42,500 nt of DNA from NCBI GenBank assembly GCA_012295275.1, contig CM022675.1, forward strand, positions 9,707,693-9,750,192, in the 5' to 3' direction. Positions within the stretch are counted from its first letter, which is position 1. Each line of letters opens with the position of its first letter. This document shows positions 9,545 to 21,748 of the stretch, in pieces. The translations under genes and the position numbers were made by a program. The notes below the pieces were generated by a model. That model worked only from the letters and a program-made list of their open reading frames with translations. It searched no databases and had not been told where the DNA came from. This DNA is from Chrysomallon squamiferum (taxonomy: Eukaryota; Mollusca; Gastropoda; Neomphalida; Peltospiridae).

Positions 9545-10769
9545 TACAGAGAGACACAGACACATGCATATACAAAAAAACAAAAACAAAAAAAACCCCA
9601 TAAATTTAAATAAAAATAAAAACAAATCAACAATAAGAATACTAAACAAGAAAGGGTATCTGAAGTTCAAACAAGATTTAAAAATATCCACGAACCGATA
9701 AGGCCAGAAACGACCTTGACCCAGTTCCTAGATAAAGTGCTCGTCCACTAAGATAAGTGTAATTTCTGATCAATAACAAAACTGGTGATCCATGAATATT
9801 TAATTACTTTGGTTGTGTTTTATCCCCACTAGTGAACTGTAAACCACCACAACAGAATGTAACATTTAAAAGTGTGCTCCGTTGTTTCTGGAAGAGTAAT
9901 ACAGTAAAGAATAACATTTGTCTGTTGTTTTAATCTCCTCCATTTCTGCAAAGCTCTAGTTTAGTTAAAGATTTGTTAGGTTCATTTTTTTTTTTAAATC
10001 GTTGTCTGGAACTGGAAATAATCTAAAGGGCTGGGCTCATCACACAGGTTTCATTTTTAACCAATATATTTCCAAGATTTATTACAAAACAAAAAGATAT
10101 TTTTTTCATGTTGTGATATTAATATATAGTCTAATATAAAAAATAAAATTAATAAAAAATTTCTTTTTATGATTTTATTATTGTAATTCTTGTTATTTTA
10201 TTTACTCCTTTATTTTCATTTATTATTATTTTTTTTTTTATTGAGTGATCTATCATCTCTCATGACAATTAAATAATACATTCATACATACATATATACA
10301 ATATATATATATTTTTTTTTCGTTTGTTTGTTATAGGGTTGTTGTTTTTTTTGGTGTGTTTTGGGAGTGATATATCTTATCTCACAACAAAATATGACAA
10401 TATAATAGTACTGCTGATAAAACAAAAAATATGGCCATAACAAAATTCTTTATATTTCCAATTATTTTATTTTATTCCTTTATATATATATATATATAGT
10501 GATCTATCATATATTATAACCAAAACAAAATCTTGCCATAATTTAAAGTCCTGTCTTTGATTTTGTTGTATTGATTGATCTTTCATCTCACATAAAAAAA
10601 AATGTTTAGATAACAAAACAATATAACCATAACAAAACACACTGTCAAGGTAAAACTCTGGTATTAAATTCAAACATGCTGTTAAAACAGGTTGATATTA
10701 TCTCCCTTTAGTCCCTTACAAAATTCCAGCATAAAACAAAATAGTTATCAATTTGTAACATAGAGCAAC
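9411..10769. other. Non-coding block
   Basis: Contains a compound (CT)n(CA)n tract at 9488-9545, a GATA/NR5A motif cluster at 9696-9757, and AT-rich sequence with short (TA)n runs near 10300 and 10480-10498. A 17-base segment at 10002-10018 is repeated at 16900-16916. No gene is supported. Confidence 0.65.
9696..9757. promoter_or_regulatory. GATA and FTZ-F1/NR5A motif cluster
   Basis: CGATAAG (9696-9702), AGATAA (9730-9735) and AGATAAG (9751-9757) flank CGACCTTGACC (9711-9721), whose reverse complement contains TCAAGGTCG, a perfect YCAAGGYCR match for FTZ-F1/NR5A receptors. The local sequence is non-repetitive. Motif matches are seen; enhancer function is inferred. Confidence 0.3.
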
Positions 10770-11065
10770 ATATATTGATACAATATATTAATGTTACCTA
10801 ATCATATCAGTAAACAATGTGTCTATATTACCCAATATCAGTGAACAATATATTTATATTATCTAATATCAGTAAACATTATATTAATATTACCTAAACA
10901 TATCAGTGAACAATTTATTTATATTACCTAATATCAGTAAACAATACATTAATATTATCTAATTGTATCAGTTAACAATATATTTATATTAGTAAACAGT
11001 GTATTAATATTATCTAATCATTTCATTACACAATATATTAATATTACCTAATTATATTATTAAAC
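10770..11065 (+). repeat. TCAGTAAACAAT-type tandem repeats, cluster 2
   Basis: About nine degenerate copies, each 31-37 bases, combining TATCAGTAAACAAT with TATTAATATTACCTAAT. The core is shared with the cluster at 8816-9410, so both probably derive from one repeat family. Confidence 0.75.
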
Positions 11066-11079
11066 AATGTTATTGATAT

Positions 11080-11540
11080 ATTTAATGGTTAAATGTGAAA
11101 ATAAATAATTAATAATGAATATTTAATGGTTAAGCTTAAAAATAAAAATTAACAATATGTTTAACATTTAAATGTAAAAATGATAATTAACATTATGCTT
11201 AACATTTAAAATGTAAAAATAATAATTACAAAAATGCTTAACATTTAAATGTAAAAATGATAATTAACAATATGCTTAACATTTTAAAATGTAAAAATAA
11301 TAATTTAAAAAATGCTTAACATTTAAATGTAAAAATGATAATTAACACTATGCTTAACATTTAAAATGTAAAAATGATAATTAACACAAAGCTTAACATT
11401 TAAAATGTAAAAATAATAATTAAAAAAATGTTTAACATTTAAAGGTAAAAATGATAATTAACAATGAATGAGTGATGGATAAAGGTAAAAAAAAAATAAT
11501 AACAAAATATGTTTTAACAGTTAAATGTGAAAATAATAAT
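11080..11540 (+). repeat. 39-40-bp AT-rich minisatellite
   Basis: About nine tandem copies of a unit containing GCTTAACATTTAAATGTAA then AATGATAATTAAC. Copies alternate between GATAATTAACA and AATAATTAAAA variants. The last copies, after about 11465, decay. Confidence 0.85.
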
Positions 11541-11658
11541 TAACTGTGGTTGAACTGTCAAGACATGATGAAGTAGGTTAACAGATTATATCCAGAAATA
11601 ACTCACAGGTCAATGAACTTTAGCTACATGTTAATATAAAACAACTTATACAGTGCAT

Positions 11659-11661
<3 letters not shown>

Positions 11662-11749
<88 letters not shown>
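11662..11749. repeat. Compound (CT)n(CA)n microsatellite
   Basis: About 53 bases of CT repeat are followed without a break by about 36 bases of CA repeat. The same CT-then-CA order recurs on the plus strand at 7693, 9488 and 13672. Confidence 0.95.
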
Positions 11750-11750
<1 letters not shown>

Positions 11751-11889
11751 GTGGATATATGTGTATGTTATAGATGTGTAAACATTCACACACATAAATA
11801 TATAGACATACATATACATACATATACTCATACATATATATATATGAATGTAAAAACACACACACAGGTATTTTCAAATACAAGTCATT

Positions 11890-12440
11890 CACAAATATCT
11901 AAGAGTAATAATAATAATAATAAAAACAATAACAATAATAATAATAATATCAATAAAGAGGAAACTATCATACATTACTTATTATTTATAAAATCAATAT
12001 TGAAAGAAAGGTAAGCTTGAAAGAGAGAAAGCAAATAGCACTAATAATAATAATAAATAATAATAAAATAATTAAAATTAAAATAAAATAATAAAAACAA
12101 TAATGAAAATAATAATAATAATATCAATAAAGAGGAAAAAATATACATTACTTATTTATAAAATCAATATTGAAAGAAAGAAAGGTAAGCTTGAAAGAGA
12201 GAAAGCAAATAGCACTAATAATAATAATAAATAATAATAAAATAATTAAAATTAAAATAAAATAATAAAAACAATAATGAAAATAATAATAATAATATCA
12301 ATAAAGAGGAAAATATCATACATTACTTATTATTTATAAAATCAATAATGAAAGAAAGAAAGGTAAACTTGAAAGAGAGAAAGAAAATAACACTAATAAT
12401 AATAATAATAATAAATAATAATAAAAGTAATAATGAAAAT
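11890..12440 (+). repeat. Tandem repeat, about 175-bp unit, three copies
   Basis: The landmark GGTAAGCTTGAAAGAGAGAA occurs at 12010 and 12184, and as a GGTAAACTTG variant at 12362, giving periods of 174 and 178 bases. Each unit also carries ATCAATAAAGAGGAAA and TTTATAAAATCAAT with (AAT)n filler. The units are nearly identical, so the expansion is recent. Confidence 0.9.
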
Positions 12441-12574
12441 AAAAAAAAAAAAAAAAAAAAAAAAAGTTGGGAAAGCTTATATTAACTTTTTTTTTTTTTT
12501 TTTTTAAATATCCACAAATTGTTTTTTATTTCTTCGAAACATTTGGCAAACGACCAACTTTTTTTTTTTTTCCT

Positions 12575-12612
<38 letters not shown>

Positions 12613-12916
12613 ATTCATGATTTATTGTTATTTAAAATTCAAACTGTGCATGTTAGGATCTGAACTGGTTCTGTTCAGTGCAATTTTTTTTAATACTTTT
12701 TTATGCATGGCTGCATAGACAAACATTTTTTTTTTTTCCTCTCTCTCTTTTTTTGCGAGGACAAATTTCTTACCGAGGGAAAAATGTTTTTTTAATTTGA
12801 AATTCAAACCAGGCATGTTTGCATGTGAACTAGATGTACTCACTGCACATTTTTTTTTTTTTTTTATACTCCTTTTTATGCTTGACTGCACAGACATTTT
12901 CTTTTTCTTCTTCTTC

Positions 12917-12970
<54 letters not shown>

Positions 12971-13800
12971 CTTCTCTATTTTTAAGGACAAATCTCTTAC
13001 AAAGTTGAAATGTTTGAACTGTATACAGCCCACTAATCATGAAAACACAAAATTACAAGTCACTGAGTCACTTTGTGAAGCCAGTTTCTATAGCATTATA
13101 CTAGACATTTTTATATCCAACTGGCTGAATATTAATAATAATAGTAAGTAGTAAATAATTGCAATAATAATAAAATTCTTTATAACGTATTTATAATGTA
13201 ATATTTTGTGTGTGTATAATTTTGTGCATGTCTTACTTTGTATATGCTTGTGTGTATGTCTGAATGCCTGCATGTCTGTATGTGTGTGTGTGTGTGTGTG
13301 TGTGTGCATGTGTATGTGTGTGTCCATGTATATATATGTATGCACATATAATTCTGGTTGTATATGTCAGTGCATGTGTTTATTTGCATGTACATGTGTA
13401 TGTATGTTTTGGGTGTGTCTTGTATGTGTATGTGTATTTTGTCTGTGTGTACGTACATCTTTCTGCTTGTGTTCATTTTAAATTATTTCTTCACAGAACT
13501 CAAATTATCAAGTTCAAGGACATGTTGGTGTATTTTTTTTTTTTAATATTAATTATGATTAGCAGTCTTCAATTAATAAAAACAATAATTATAGCTAAAC
13601 ATCAAGTCGTTCATTTTTCTATTTTTATGATTTGTTTACAACTATCTACATTCAACATTTTTGTTGTGCTCTCTCTCTCTCTCTCACGCACACACACACT
13701 CACACACACACACAAAAGTTTCCTTGACCTATTTTTGCTCTTGATAAATAACATGAAGTGTCATCTGTTCAAGTACTTTCATTAACAATCATCAGTTTAT
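12440..13800. other. Homopolymer-rich non-coding block with (TG)n tract
   Basis: Long A and T runs occur at 12440-12610 and 12720-12970. Two related stretches near 12630-12690 and 12770-12850 share a TT(A/G)AAATTCAAAC-type core and a downstream CTGCAT/CTGCAC-type segment, suggesting an old local duplication. A TG-rich tract spans about 13205-13460 (pure near 13277-13306), and a CT/CA compound lies at 13672-13714. An AP-1 consensus TGAGTCA is at 13064-13070. No gene is supported. Confidence 0.65.
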
Positions 13801-14515
13801 ACTTGGAAAGAAAAAAAAAAGAATATGGAGGCGTTTACTGTACTAATTAGATTGTTCAATTCTCACTAATTACACGTTCTAGCTAATTATATTCTATTAA
13901 TGGATTTGACAGTGATGGTAATGACAGCAGCAGCAGCAACAACACCTACACCACCAATAAGAAGAAAAAGAAAAAGAAGAGCAGGAATTGGATTAAAAAG
14001 AAAGAAAAGCATGTAAGACATTCTCTGACAAACATCAGCATTTCTGGAACAGGAAAAAAAAAAATAAAAAAAAAAAAAAATAAACTGGTCTACTAAGAAG
14101 ATTTGATCCTGTAGTCATTGACATTTTGAATTCTGTTTCATGCCCACAACCCCACCCCAACCCCCAACCCCCCACTCTTAGGCTGCCCTAGAAAACAGCC
14201 AAATACAGTGCTTCGATTTTCTAATTCGTGTTGTTGGTTTTTTTTTTTGTTGTTTTTTCAAAAACATTGAATAACCTGAACTTTTACCATGGAATACATT
14301 TACATAAAAAAAAAAAAAAAAAAAGAAGAAGAAAACAAATAAAAGATTAAGAAAAAAAAAAAAAAAAAAAAATCGAGAAATGAACTAAAGAAATAAAAAA
14401 AATTGCAAAAGTACTAGAAAAAAAAAAAAAAAAGATAAAAAAAAAAAAAAGAAAAAAAGAAAAAAAAAAAAATAAAAAAAACCCACAGATAATAGTCGCT
14501 GTAAATCGATATAAA
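13801..14515. other. Non-coding A-rich block
   Basis: Poly(A)-rich sequence, densest at 14306-14480, with a short CAG/CAA stretch near 13926-13945 and a C-rich stretch near 14147-14173. No open frame or element is recognised. Confidence 0.6.
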
Positions 14516-14655
14516 CGAGTATTCACAAACGGGAGAGAATTCGCGACTGCGGAACCCAGTGACTTACACCTGAAAAGGTGCCCGGTTCCAGCCCAGTGAG
14601 CGCCACGCCTGAACGACCATCGACAGAGCGCTTATTGTTATTCAATCGAGTATTT
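14516..14655. mobile_element. Possible SINE-like insertion flanked by CGAGTATT repeats
   Basis: About 125 bases of noticeably GC-richer sequence lie between two CGAGTATT octamers (14517 and 14646 areas) that could be a target-site duplication. Inside is CACCTGAAAAGGTG (5-bp stem, four-base loop), followed by GGTTCCAGCCC, which only partly fits the Pol III B box. No poly(A) or simple tail is clear. This is a weak call. Confidence 0.25.
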
Positions 14656-14838
14656 TCAACAAGTTAGTTGCAATTGAAACAGACAAGCTTTGCCCTGCAC
14701 TGACAGAAGTATGTGACTTAGAAAAGTTTATAAATACTGTATAGACATGACTGAACAGTACCTGTCAAAAGATATTATTTTCAAAAAAAATAAAAATAAA
14801 AAATAAAAAAATAGAAAAGAAAAGAAAGAAAAGACATT

Positions 14839-14873
<35 letters not shown>

Positions 14874-15185
14874 ACAAATTTAAATTTAACATGTTTGTGT
14901 GCATGTGTTTTATGCTTTGTCTGTCTCTATGTTTGAATATGTGTGCTTGTATCTCTGTGAGAGTTTGCATACGTGTACATCAGCATGCACATTCGTTTTA
15001 TTTTGTATAACAACTACAACAACAATGTAACTGCAAAACTTCCTGTTGTTGTTCTTTTCATTATTTTAACTGGGCTGAGAAATAAACAAGTATTTTGATT
15101 TTGAGAGAGAGAGAGAGAGAGAGAGAGACTATATTCTTTTCTCTTTAAGAAAAATCATAAAACAACAAATTAATATAGTAACAAA

Positions 15186-15223
<38 letters not shown>

Positions 15224-15790
15224 GAATTAAATTTTTTGTAGATTTATATGGTACTACCTTCCTGCTAACTAGTGCAAACAAAAACAAAGTACTTGAAGTG
15301 ACCTTTTAAACGTAAGCAGGTCACAAGAAGCTTGCTAAAAGCAGGGGACAAAGATTAAACCGACTGATCTAAGTGCGTGCGAAAAGTGCTCTTGAGTTTG
15401 TAGTAAAATGAAGAGTTTTTATTCTTTTTCTTTTTTTTTCTTCTTTTTTTTTTTTTTTTAATAAATGCTGACAAAGGTTTAGATATGTACAAGTATCTTT
15501 ATTGGTTTAAATTTTTTTTTTTTTTTATTTTTTTTTAAGGTTTGAAAGGTTCAACACCCACACACAATTTTTTTTTTTCTATTTTAAAAAAAATAAATGA
15601 ATAAATAAAAAATAATCTTTATATTAATTATTATCAATGATTTATTTATTTATTTATTTAATTTAATTTTTTTTTTCAAAATCAATAAAAAAAAATAAAA
15701 TTGTAAAAATGTGTTTATTCTGTTTACAATTTTACAATAAACAACAACAAAATTATAATAAAATTATAAATATCTTGAGACAATCAAAAA
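14656..15790. other. Non-coding block with (TA)n, (GA)n and T-rich tracts
   Basis: (TA)n lies at 14841-14870 and 15190-15218, (GA)n at 15103-15128 and T-rich sequence at 15417-15670. A 7-bp inverted pair GTGACCT/AGGTCAC sits at 15298-15304 and 15318-15324. No gene is supported. Confidence 0.65.
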
Positions 15791-15796
15791 TTATGT

Positions 15797-16315
15797 AAAG
15801 AAGGTAAAATGACAGTCTATACATTGAGCAAGAAGGTAAAATGACAAGTGTTTATACATTGAACAAGAAAGTAAAATAACAAGTGTCTATACATTGAGCA
15901 AGAATGTAAAATGACAGTGTCTACACATTGAGCAAGAAAGTAAAATGACAGTGTCTATACATTGAGCAAGAATGTAAAATGACAGTGTCTATACATTGAG
16001 CAAGAATGTAAAATGACAGTGTCTATACATTGAGCAAGAAAGTAAAATGACAAGTGTCTATACATTGAGCAAGAAGGTAAAACGACAGTGTCTATACATT
16101 GAGCAAGAAAGTAAAATGACAAGTGTCTATACATTGAGCAAGAAAGCAAAATGACAGTGTCTATACACTGAGCAAGAAAGTAAAATGACAGTGTCTATAC
16201 ATTGAGCAAGAATGTAAAATGACAAGTGTCTACACATTGAGCAAGGTAAAATGACAGTGTCTATACATTGAGCAAGAAGGAAAAAATGACAGAGCAAGAA
16301 GGTAAACACTGAGTA
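15797..16315 (+). repeat. 34/35-bp minisatellite, about 15 copies
   Basis: Tandem units built from AGTGTCTATACATTGAGC followed by AAGAAGGTAAAATGAC. Some units carry an extra A (ACAAGTG against ACAGTG), giving 35 bases. The last copies are truncated and decayed. Minus-strand open frames across the array are by-products of the repetition. Confidence 0.95.
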
Positions 16316-16593
16316 AGTAGAAAAATGGCTGTCTCCACACATTTTTGACCTAAACTTTATCTCGGTGCCAATAAACTGTTGAACCTAACTAAAAAAAAAA
16401 AAAAAAAAAAAAAAAATATGATAACTCAAGTATAAAATGGTGGCAGCAAAATTATATTTTTATTTATTTAAAAATGAGCAATATATGATAAAATTTAAAT
16501 AACTGGTACTATATACATGTTAATAAAAATAGATTTTATAAATGTATAATTTGAATATAAAAATGACTGTAAATGTATACTTTATATCCAAAA

Positions 16594-16628
<35 letters not shown>

Positions 16629-17508
16629 CATTTTAATCTTATCTGGAAATGTCACTTCTTTCAAAACGAGTGTCAAAAACATTATTATTTTAATTCTTTT
16701 TTTTTCTTCTTATTTTTATTTATTTATATATTTATTTTTTATTTATTTATTTTTTATTTTTTTTAAATAATGTGTATTCACTGATTATTAAATCCAAGCT
16801 TTGTCAAAAAGGTTTGGTTTTTTTCTATTTTTAATAAATAAAAGTTTGTTTTATTTACATATATTAAAATTTTGAGGACGTTATTATAATTTTAGTACCT
16901 TGTCTGGAACTGGAAAAAAACTGCAAAAGGTTACTAACAAAGATTGATCTTAGAACCTAACATACTCCACTAAAGTGCTATGAATGCTAAGATAATATAT
17001 ATTATTACTTCAAGGTGACTGTACAAAATAAATAATAAATTAAAAATTAAAAATTAAAAAAGTAAAATTCTGGTTTCATATAAAAATTACAAGAATAATA
17101 ATATAAAAATTAAAATAAAAAAATAAAATAAATAAAATAAAATAAAATAAACAATTACAATAAAATGAAAGATAAAAATAAATATAAAAATTTAAATTAG
17201 AATAATAAAAATAAAGAAATAAAGAAATAAAAAAACCCATATTTCAAAATTATGTTACTATCATGTTTAGGTGGGGATTTTTTTTTTTCAAATTTTTAAA
17301 TTTGAATTTAACAGTTAATGTAACATACTGACATTTTACATTAATAAAAAGTATTTATTTATTTATCTTTAAGGCCACAGAGTACTTTTAATTAAAAATG
17401 TATCTGTAAAAGGGTAAAAAGTACAAACTACAACCTATATTTCTTCCTTTTTTTTGTGAACCAAAAAAGATGTGATTTTTTTTTTTAGGTTTTATTTTTA
17501 ATGATATT

Positions 17509-17555
<47 letters not shown>

Positions 17556-18386
17556 AAAAATGTAAATAAAATAAATTAAAATATACAAAACATAAATTAT
17601 ATTTAATTTTTTTTATTATATCCCTTTTTTGGGGGGGAGGGGTTTCATATTTAATTAATTATTTATTTGTTGATATTCTTGTTACTATTGTTTGTATTTA
17701 TTAAGTATACTTCATTTATTTATTATAAATGCTTTAATTAGTGATATTTATTGGGTGTTTGTACATTCCCCCACCCCACATTTATAGTTATATATACATA
17801 TAAAATGCTGACACACACACACACACAGAGAAACACACACACATAAATCCATTAAGCCCCATGCCATTAACCATCTAATATTCGCAACAAAAAAAACATT
17901 TTTAAAAATCAAAGTTATTTTGGTAATAACACACCATTGTAGTTAAAATGCCAAACCTTTTTTTTCCCAATCCTAAAAAAAAAGTAAAAATATAAAAATA
18001 AAAAATCTAGTTTCATTTTGGAAATTCATTTTTCTTTCACAAAACCAATTTTCCGTTTTTAGTCAATTCACATACACAAAATTTTAATTTGCTCTCAAAA
18101 TCTGTATTTTTATTCATGAATGAACTTAATCTTAGAAATCATACAATGAATTTATTTTTGAAATTATTTAATTATTTCTACTGCATCCCACAGTTCGCTT
18201 TTCTATGACCAAATTAAAAGTTATTTAAAATATTATTTTTAAAATCATTCGAGTTCGTCCAGAAATTAGGCAAAAAAAGAATTATTACTGGAATAGAAGT
18301 AATATTTTGGGATAATTCCATTTTTAACATTTTTCTTGTTAGCAGTATGAACAAATATATTAAAGTAAAAGTAGTTTTAACTGATA

Positions 18387-18441
<55 letters not shown>

Positions 18442-19060
18442 CATAAATATAATAATAAATATAATAATAATAATATAGTAGTAGTAATAATAATATAGTA
18501 CTAACAATAATAATAACTGATAATTACAAAAACAATAATTAATTTCATGACACTGAAGTAGACACACACACAAACACACACACACACATACACACACAAA
18601 CAAACATATTCACAGATGCCCTAGCCAAACACAAGTCACACAAACACACACACACACCCTCACTCAAACACTTACACACCACATACATACAAACCCAAAT
18701 ACACGTACAAGACACACACACACACACACATCATTATTTCCCATTCTAGATGATGCTCCAAGAATATTTTAACAAAGGCAGTGATATGTGCTATCCTGCA
18801 AACATGAAACTTACTTTTTTTTTTTTTTTTTTTATTTTTTTGTTACAAAAATCAGAATAATTTGACAACAAACAGCAAGAATAAGTTTGTAGAATCACAC
18901 AAAGCAAAATCTGTTAAGTTGTGAATAACACGTTTTTTAATTCTTCAGTGTTAAAAGTTTTTAATTTTTAATTTTTTTTATTTTTTATTTTTTTAATTTT
19001 TTTAATTTTTTAAAAATTTTTTTTTTGTTCTGAATAAAATAATAAAACATGACCATTAAG
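16316..19060. other. Long AT-rich non-coding block
   Basis: Contains poly(A/T) runs (16392-16416, 16597-16628), AAAT/AAAAT-rich DNA (17030-17230), (GA)n at 17512-17552, (CA)n near 17813-17840, (AAT)n at 18391-18440, and CA-rich stretches at 18561-18730. T-rich tracts lie at 18816-18840 and 18965-19030. TTGTCTGGAACTGGAAA at 16900-16916 repeats 10002-10018. No gene or RNA is recognised. Confidence 0.65.
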
Positions 19061-19083
19061 TCCTTAGCAACAACGGAAATGTT

Positions 19084-19125
19084 ACTAATCCAGTATCTTG
19101 CTGGTCCCTATCATGCTGGATTAGT
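19084..19125. promoter_or_regulatory. Inverted repeat ACTAATCCAG ... CTGGATTAGT
   Basis: A perfect 10-bp inverted repeat (19084-19093 and 19116-19125) with a 22-base spacer. Three further inner pairs, including one G-T, can form. Each arm holds TAATCC, the core site of K50 homeodomains (Otx, Pitx, Gsc, Bicoid). It may equally be a structured RNA or remnant of a mobile element. Confidence 0.35.
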
Positions 19126-19785
19126 GGTGGTCGACCAGTACTTTTCATGTAGTTAGGAGAATAATAAACTCAATTAAAATTTTAAACTTAAGACAGTCAC
19201 AACTGACAAAATGGCCTCCATCAACCAGAATATCTTCAAAATCCTTAACCTTAATTTTTTTTCAAGGTTTTGTCTTCATTTAAAATACTTTGGTTTGTAC
19301 TGAAAATATTTTTAATTACTAATTTGCTGCTGTACAGTAATTAGTAACTGTTAGTAAGTGACTTTTCTTAGAACAGACACTGACAATATTATTATACAAA
19401 TAAAAAAAAACAAAGAAATATGAATTAAAAACACAATCTGTAATATTCTATCACAAATCCTACATAAAATATACTAATTTTTACTATAATGGAAAAAAAA
19501 AAAAAATCTCCATATCCTATTATCGGTTCAATGAATATTCTAAATAGGTCAACTAGCAGACAATCATTAGGAACTGCTCAGTACCAGCAACACAATTTAC
19601 ATTATATATGCAAAAGCTAGATTGATTTCAGTGTCGAAAAATAATAATTTACATAAAAAATTATTTATATCATTTAGATGTTTCACCTGACATGGGATTA
19701 AGAAAGTCTAGTTTAACTGGAAATTCGAAACATTTTAAAATTTATTTCATGTGGTGTTGTATGCATGGTTAAGTTATTTTTATAC

Positions 19786-19875
<90 letters not shown>

Positions 19876-20399
19876 TTTATTTTGAAATAGTGATAGACAT
19901 ATTCAAAAAATACAAATACCCATATATACACAGAAACATACAAATGTGTAAATACAGATATACATATATACCCAGAAACATACAAATGTGTAAATACAGA
20001 TACACATATATACCCAGAAACATACAAATGTGTAAATACAGATACATATATATATATATATATATATATACACAGGCAAACATGTATATGCATAGATACA
20101 AACCCATATGAACACACATACACATGCAAACATACAAACACATTGTCTTTGCAAACACACACACACTCACAATTTGAAGTACATGTACTTTCTGTGCAGT
20201 GCCTATTGTTAAGCAGACACATAAAACACAACACTGATCTAAAAATATATTCTGTAGAGCTGGAAAAGAATAAACAATCGTAGGTATAAAATATTGGTTA
20301 GACATTTTTAGTGTTTTGAAATGACAGGCACTATCTGTTAACTCAAGATGCAGTGAATTTAAGTTTAATTTTGCATGTGGCTGTTTTTCTCATTTCACA

Positions 20400-20444
<45 letters not shown>

Positions 20445-20546
20445 AAATACATACATACAACAAAATTATATGCAAATGGCAACATTTTTTATGTGTGTGT
20501 GTGTAAAAAACAAAACTAAAAATGGGTGTAAAAATAGATAAAACTG

Positions 20547-20596
<50 letters not shown>

Positions 20597-21020
20597 ATAA
20601 AGATATATAATGTTATTTAAATAAATGTGTTGATAATAAGAAAGAGTAAATACATAAATAAACAAGTGGTATGGCATTTTCTAAAAGTGTAAACATTTGT
20701 AAAACTAAAAGTAAACATTTTGCAGTGTATATATATTAATGACCTGAATTTATTTCTTGGGAAAACAATCTTTGTTTATTTACTTATTAATGAATCACTG
20801 ATATTCCTGATTAAGACTGAAAATATATTAAACAAAATAAAATTTGGTTAATTTATTATTAATAAATTACAATTTACACCAAACATCAAGTAAAAATATT
20901 AAAATTATAAGTTCAAACTAATGAATATTTAAAATAGCAAAGTGAGGTACAGAAATCATTGAAAATTCAAAAGGAATACGCTGAAACTAAAGACAGAGCT
21001 AACATCCTGGTATATACGGT
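19126..21020. other. Non-coding block with long (GA)n and CA/TG tracts
   Basis: An 85-base (GA)n tract lies at 19788-19872, a 42-bp tandem repeat at 19917-20050, (CA)n at 20411-20440 and (TG)n at 20559-20596. The remainder is AT-rich without recognised elements. Confidence 0.65.
19917..20050 (+). repeat. 42-bp tandem repeat, about three copies
   Basis: CAGAAACATACAAATGTG recurs at 19931, 19973 and 20015, exactly 42 bases apart, each followed by TAAATACAGATA and a TA-rich end. Because 42 is a multiple of three, it produces repetitive open frames on both strands that are not genes. Confidence 0.95.
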
Positions 21021-21029
21021 AAATATTAC

Positions 21030-21330
21030 ACGTCTTTGATGACGTCAGAATATCAGTAACAGTCGTGACAAGCTCGATAAAACCAATACTATAGCTCTGG
21101 CCTTTCACGCCCGTACTAAGGTTTTATTTCTGTTCTTTGGGGAGTCGTCTGACGAGAGAAATGAAAGACGACTAGAAATGTCGGTCGACGATACATGAGT
21201 GACCTCGCTTGATACTCACGATTCTTTCCAAATGTCAATAATGAACATGTACATGCCCCCTCGTGCTTTCGCAACTCACTCTCTCTCTCTCGCCCTTTTT
21301 CGCTCAAAATCAACGCTGAAAAAACCCAGG
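21030..21330. promoter_or_regulatory. Low-repeat GC-richer island with CRE
   Basis: Holds TGACGTCA (21040-21047) and an inverted pair AGTCGTCT/AGACGACT (21143-21150 and 21166-21173). It lies just inside the proposed first intron, next to the candidate exon. No coding homology is recognised in the short frames present. Confidence 0.3.
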
Positions 21331-21338
21331 TTTCTTAC

Positions 21339-21726
21339 CTGTAGTGTTCACAAAGATGAAATCTACACTCGTCGATTTGTCAGCACCATTTCTGACTTCT
21401 TTGCGGGGATACAGGTCCGTTAACAGTTAAATAAAGGTACATTTTTTTCAGTGACACATATTCACATAACACAACAATCTCGCCATTCAGATATGCATGG
21501 TGGCTTCCTCGATATCAAAGTGGATGGATCTATTGTTGTTGCAAGGGGTGTCAGCATATCTCGGTCAATGATTTGGGACTCCGGCCTTCACCTTGCTTTA
21601 ACGGCTTACGTCAGCAATGTTGATTGTGGTTTATGAAGGCACGTCTGGTTTGCTGAGTGAAAGCAGACGCTGGGATACAGTGAGGGAAATAAAAATCTCA
21701 TTTATTACTTCAAAATAAATAAATAA
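21339..21726 (-). other. Candidate upstream (5' UTR) exon of the zinc-finger gene
   Basis: On the minus strand a low-repeat, GC-richer segment ends in CTACAG|GTAAGAAAC at 21339/21338, a near-perfect 5' splice donor. Joined to the acceptor at 5720/5719, the reading frame of the zinc-finger ATG extends upstream about 33 codons to a TAA in this exon. No other in-frame ATG occurs, so MGQNQS would be the start. An eight-codon out-of-frame upstream ORF (MVLTNRRV) would precede it. The implied intron is 15.6 kb. The CAGGTAAG octamer is expected by chance about 0.3 times per strand here, so this remains a hypothesis. Confidence 0.3.
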
Positions 21727-21748
21727 TGTTTTATTTTCTGTGTAAATG

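Noticed and set aside
13264-13785. 173-residue plus-strand frame
   Set aside because: Mostly TG-repeat-derived Val/Cys codons followed by AT-rich sequence; no recognisable domain.
14516-14655. A tRNA gene
   Set aside because: The B-box-like GGTTCCAGCCC lacks a matching T-stem, and no acceptor stem or anticodon arm can be drawn; kept only as a weak SINE-like call.
15298-15324. GTGACCT/AGGTCAC as a nuclear-receptor everted repeat
   Set aside because: The 13-base spacer is not an established receptor layout, so it is listed only as an inverted repeat within its block.
15955-16342. Cys-rich repetitive minus-strand frames (FLAQCIDTV-type repeats)
   Set aside because: They arise from translation of the 34/35-bp minisatellite and shift frame between units.
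19713-20305. 173- and 142-residue minus-strand frames rich in Cys, Tyr and Ser-Leu
   Set aside because: Built from (GA)n, CA-rich DNA and the 42-bp tandem repeat; no start context, domain or complexity of a real protein.
21451-21636. 61-residue plus-strand frame with mixed composition
   Set aside because: It has protein-like composition, but it overlaps the candidate minus-strand exon, has no splice sites in phase and no recognised similarity.
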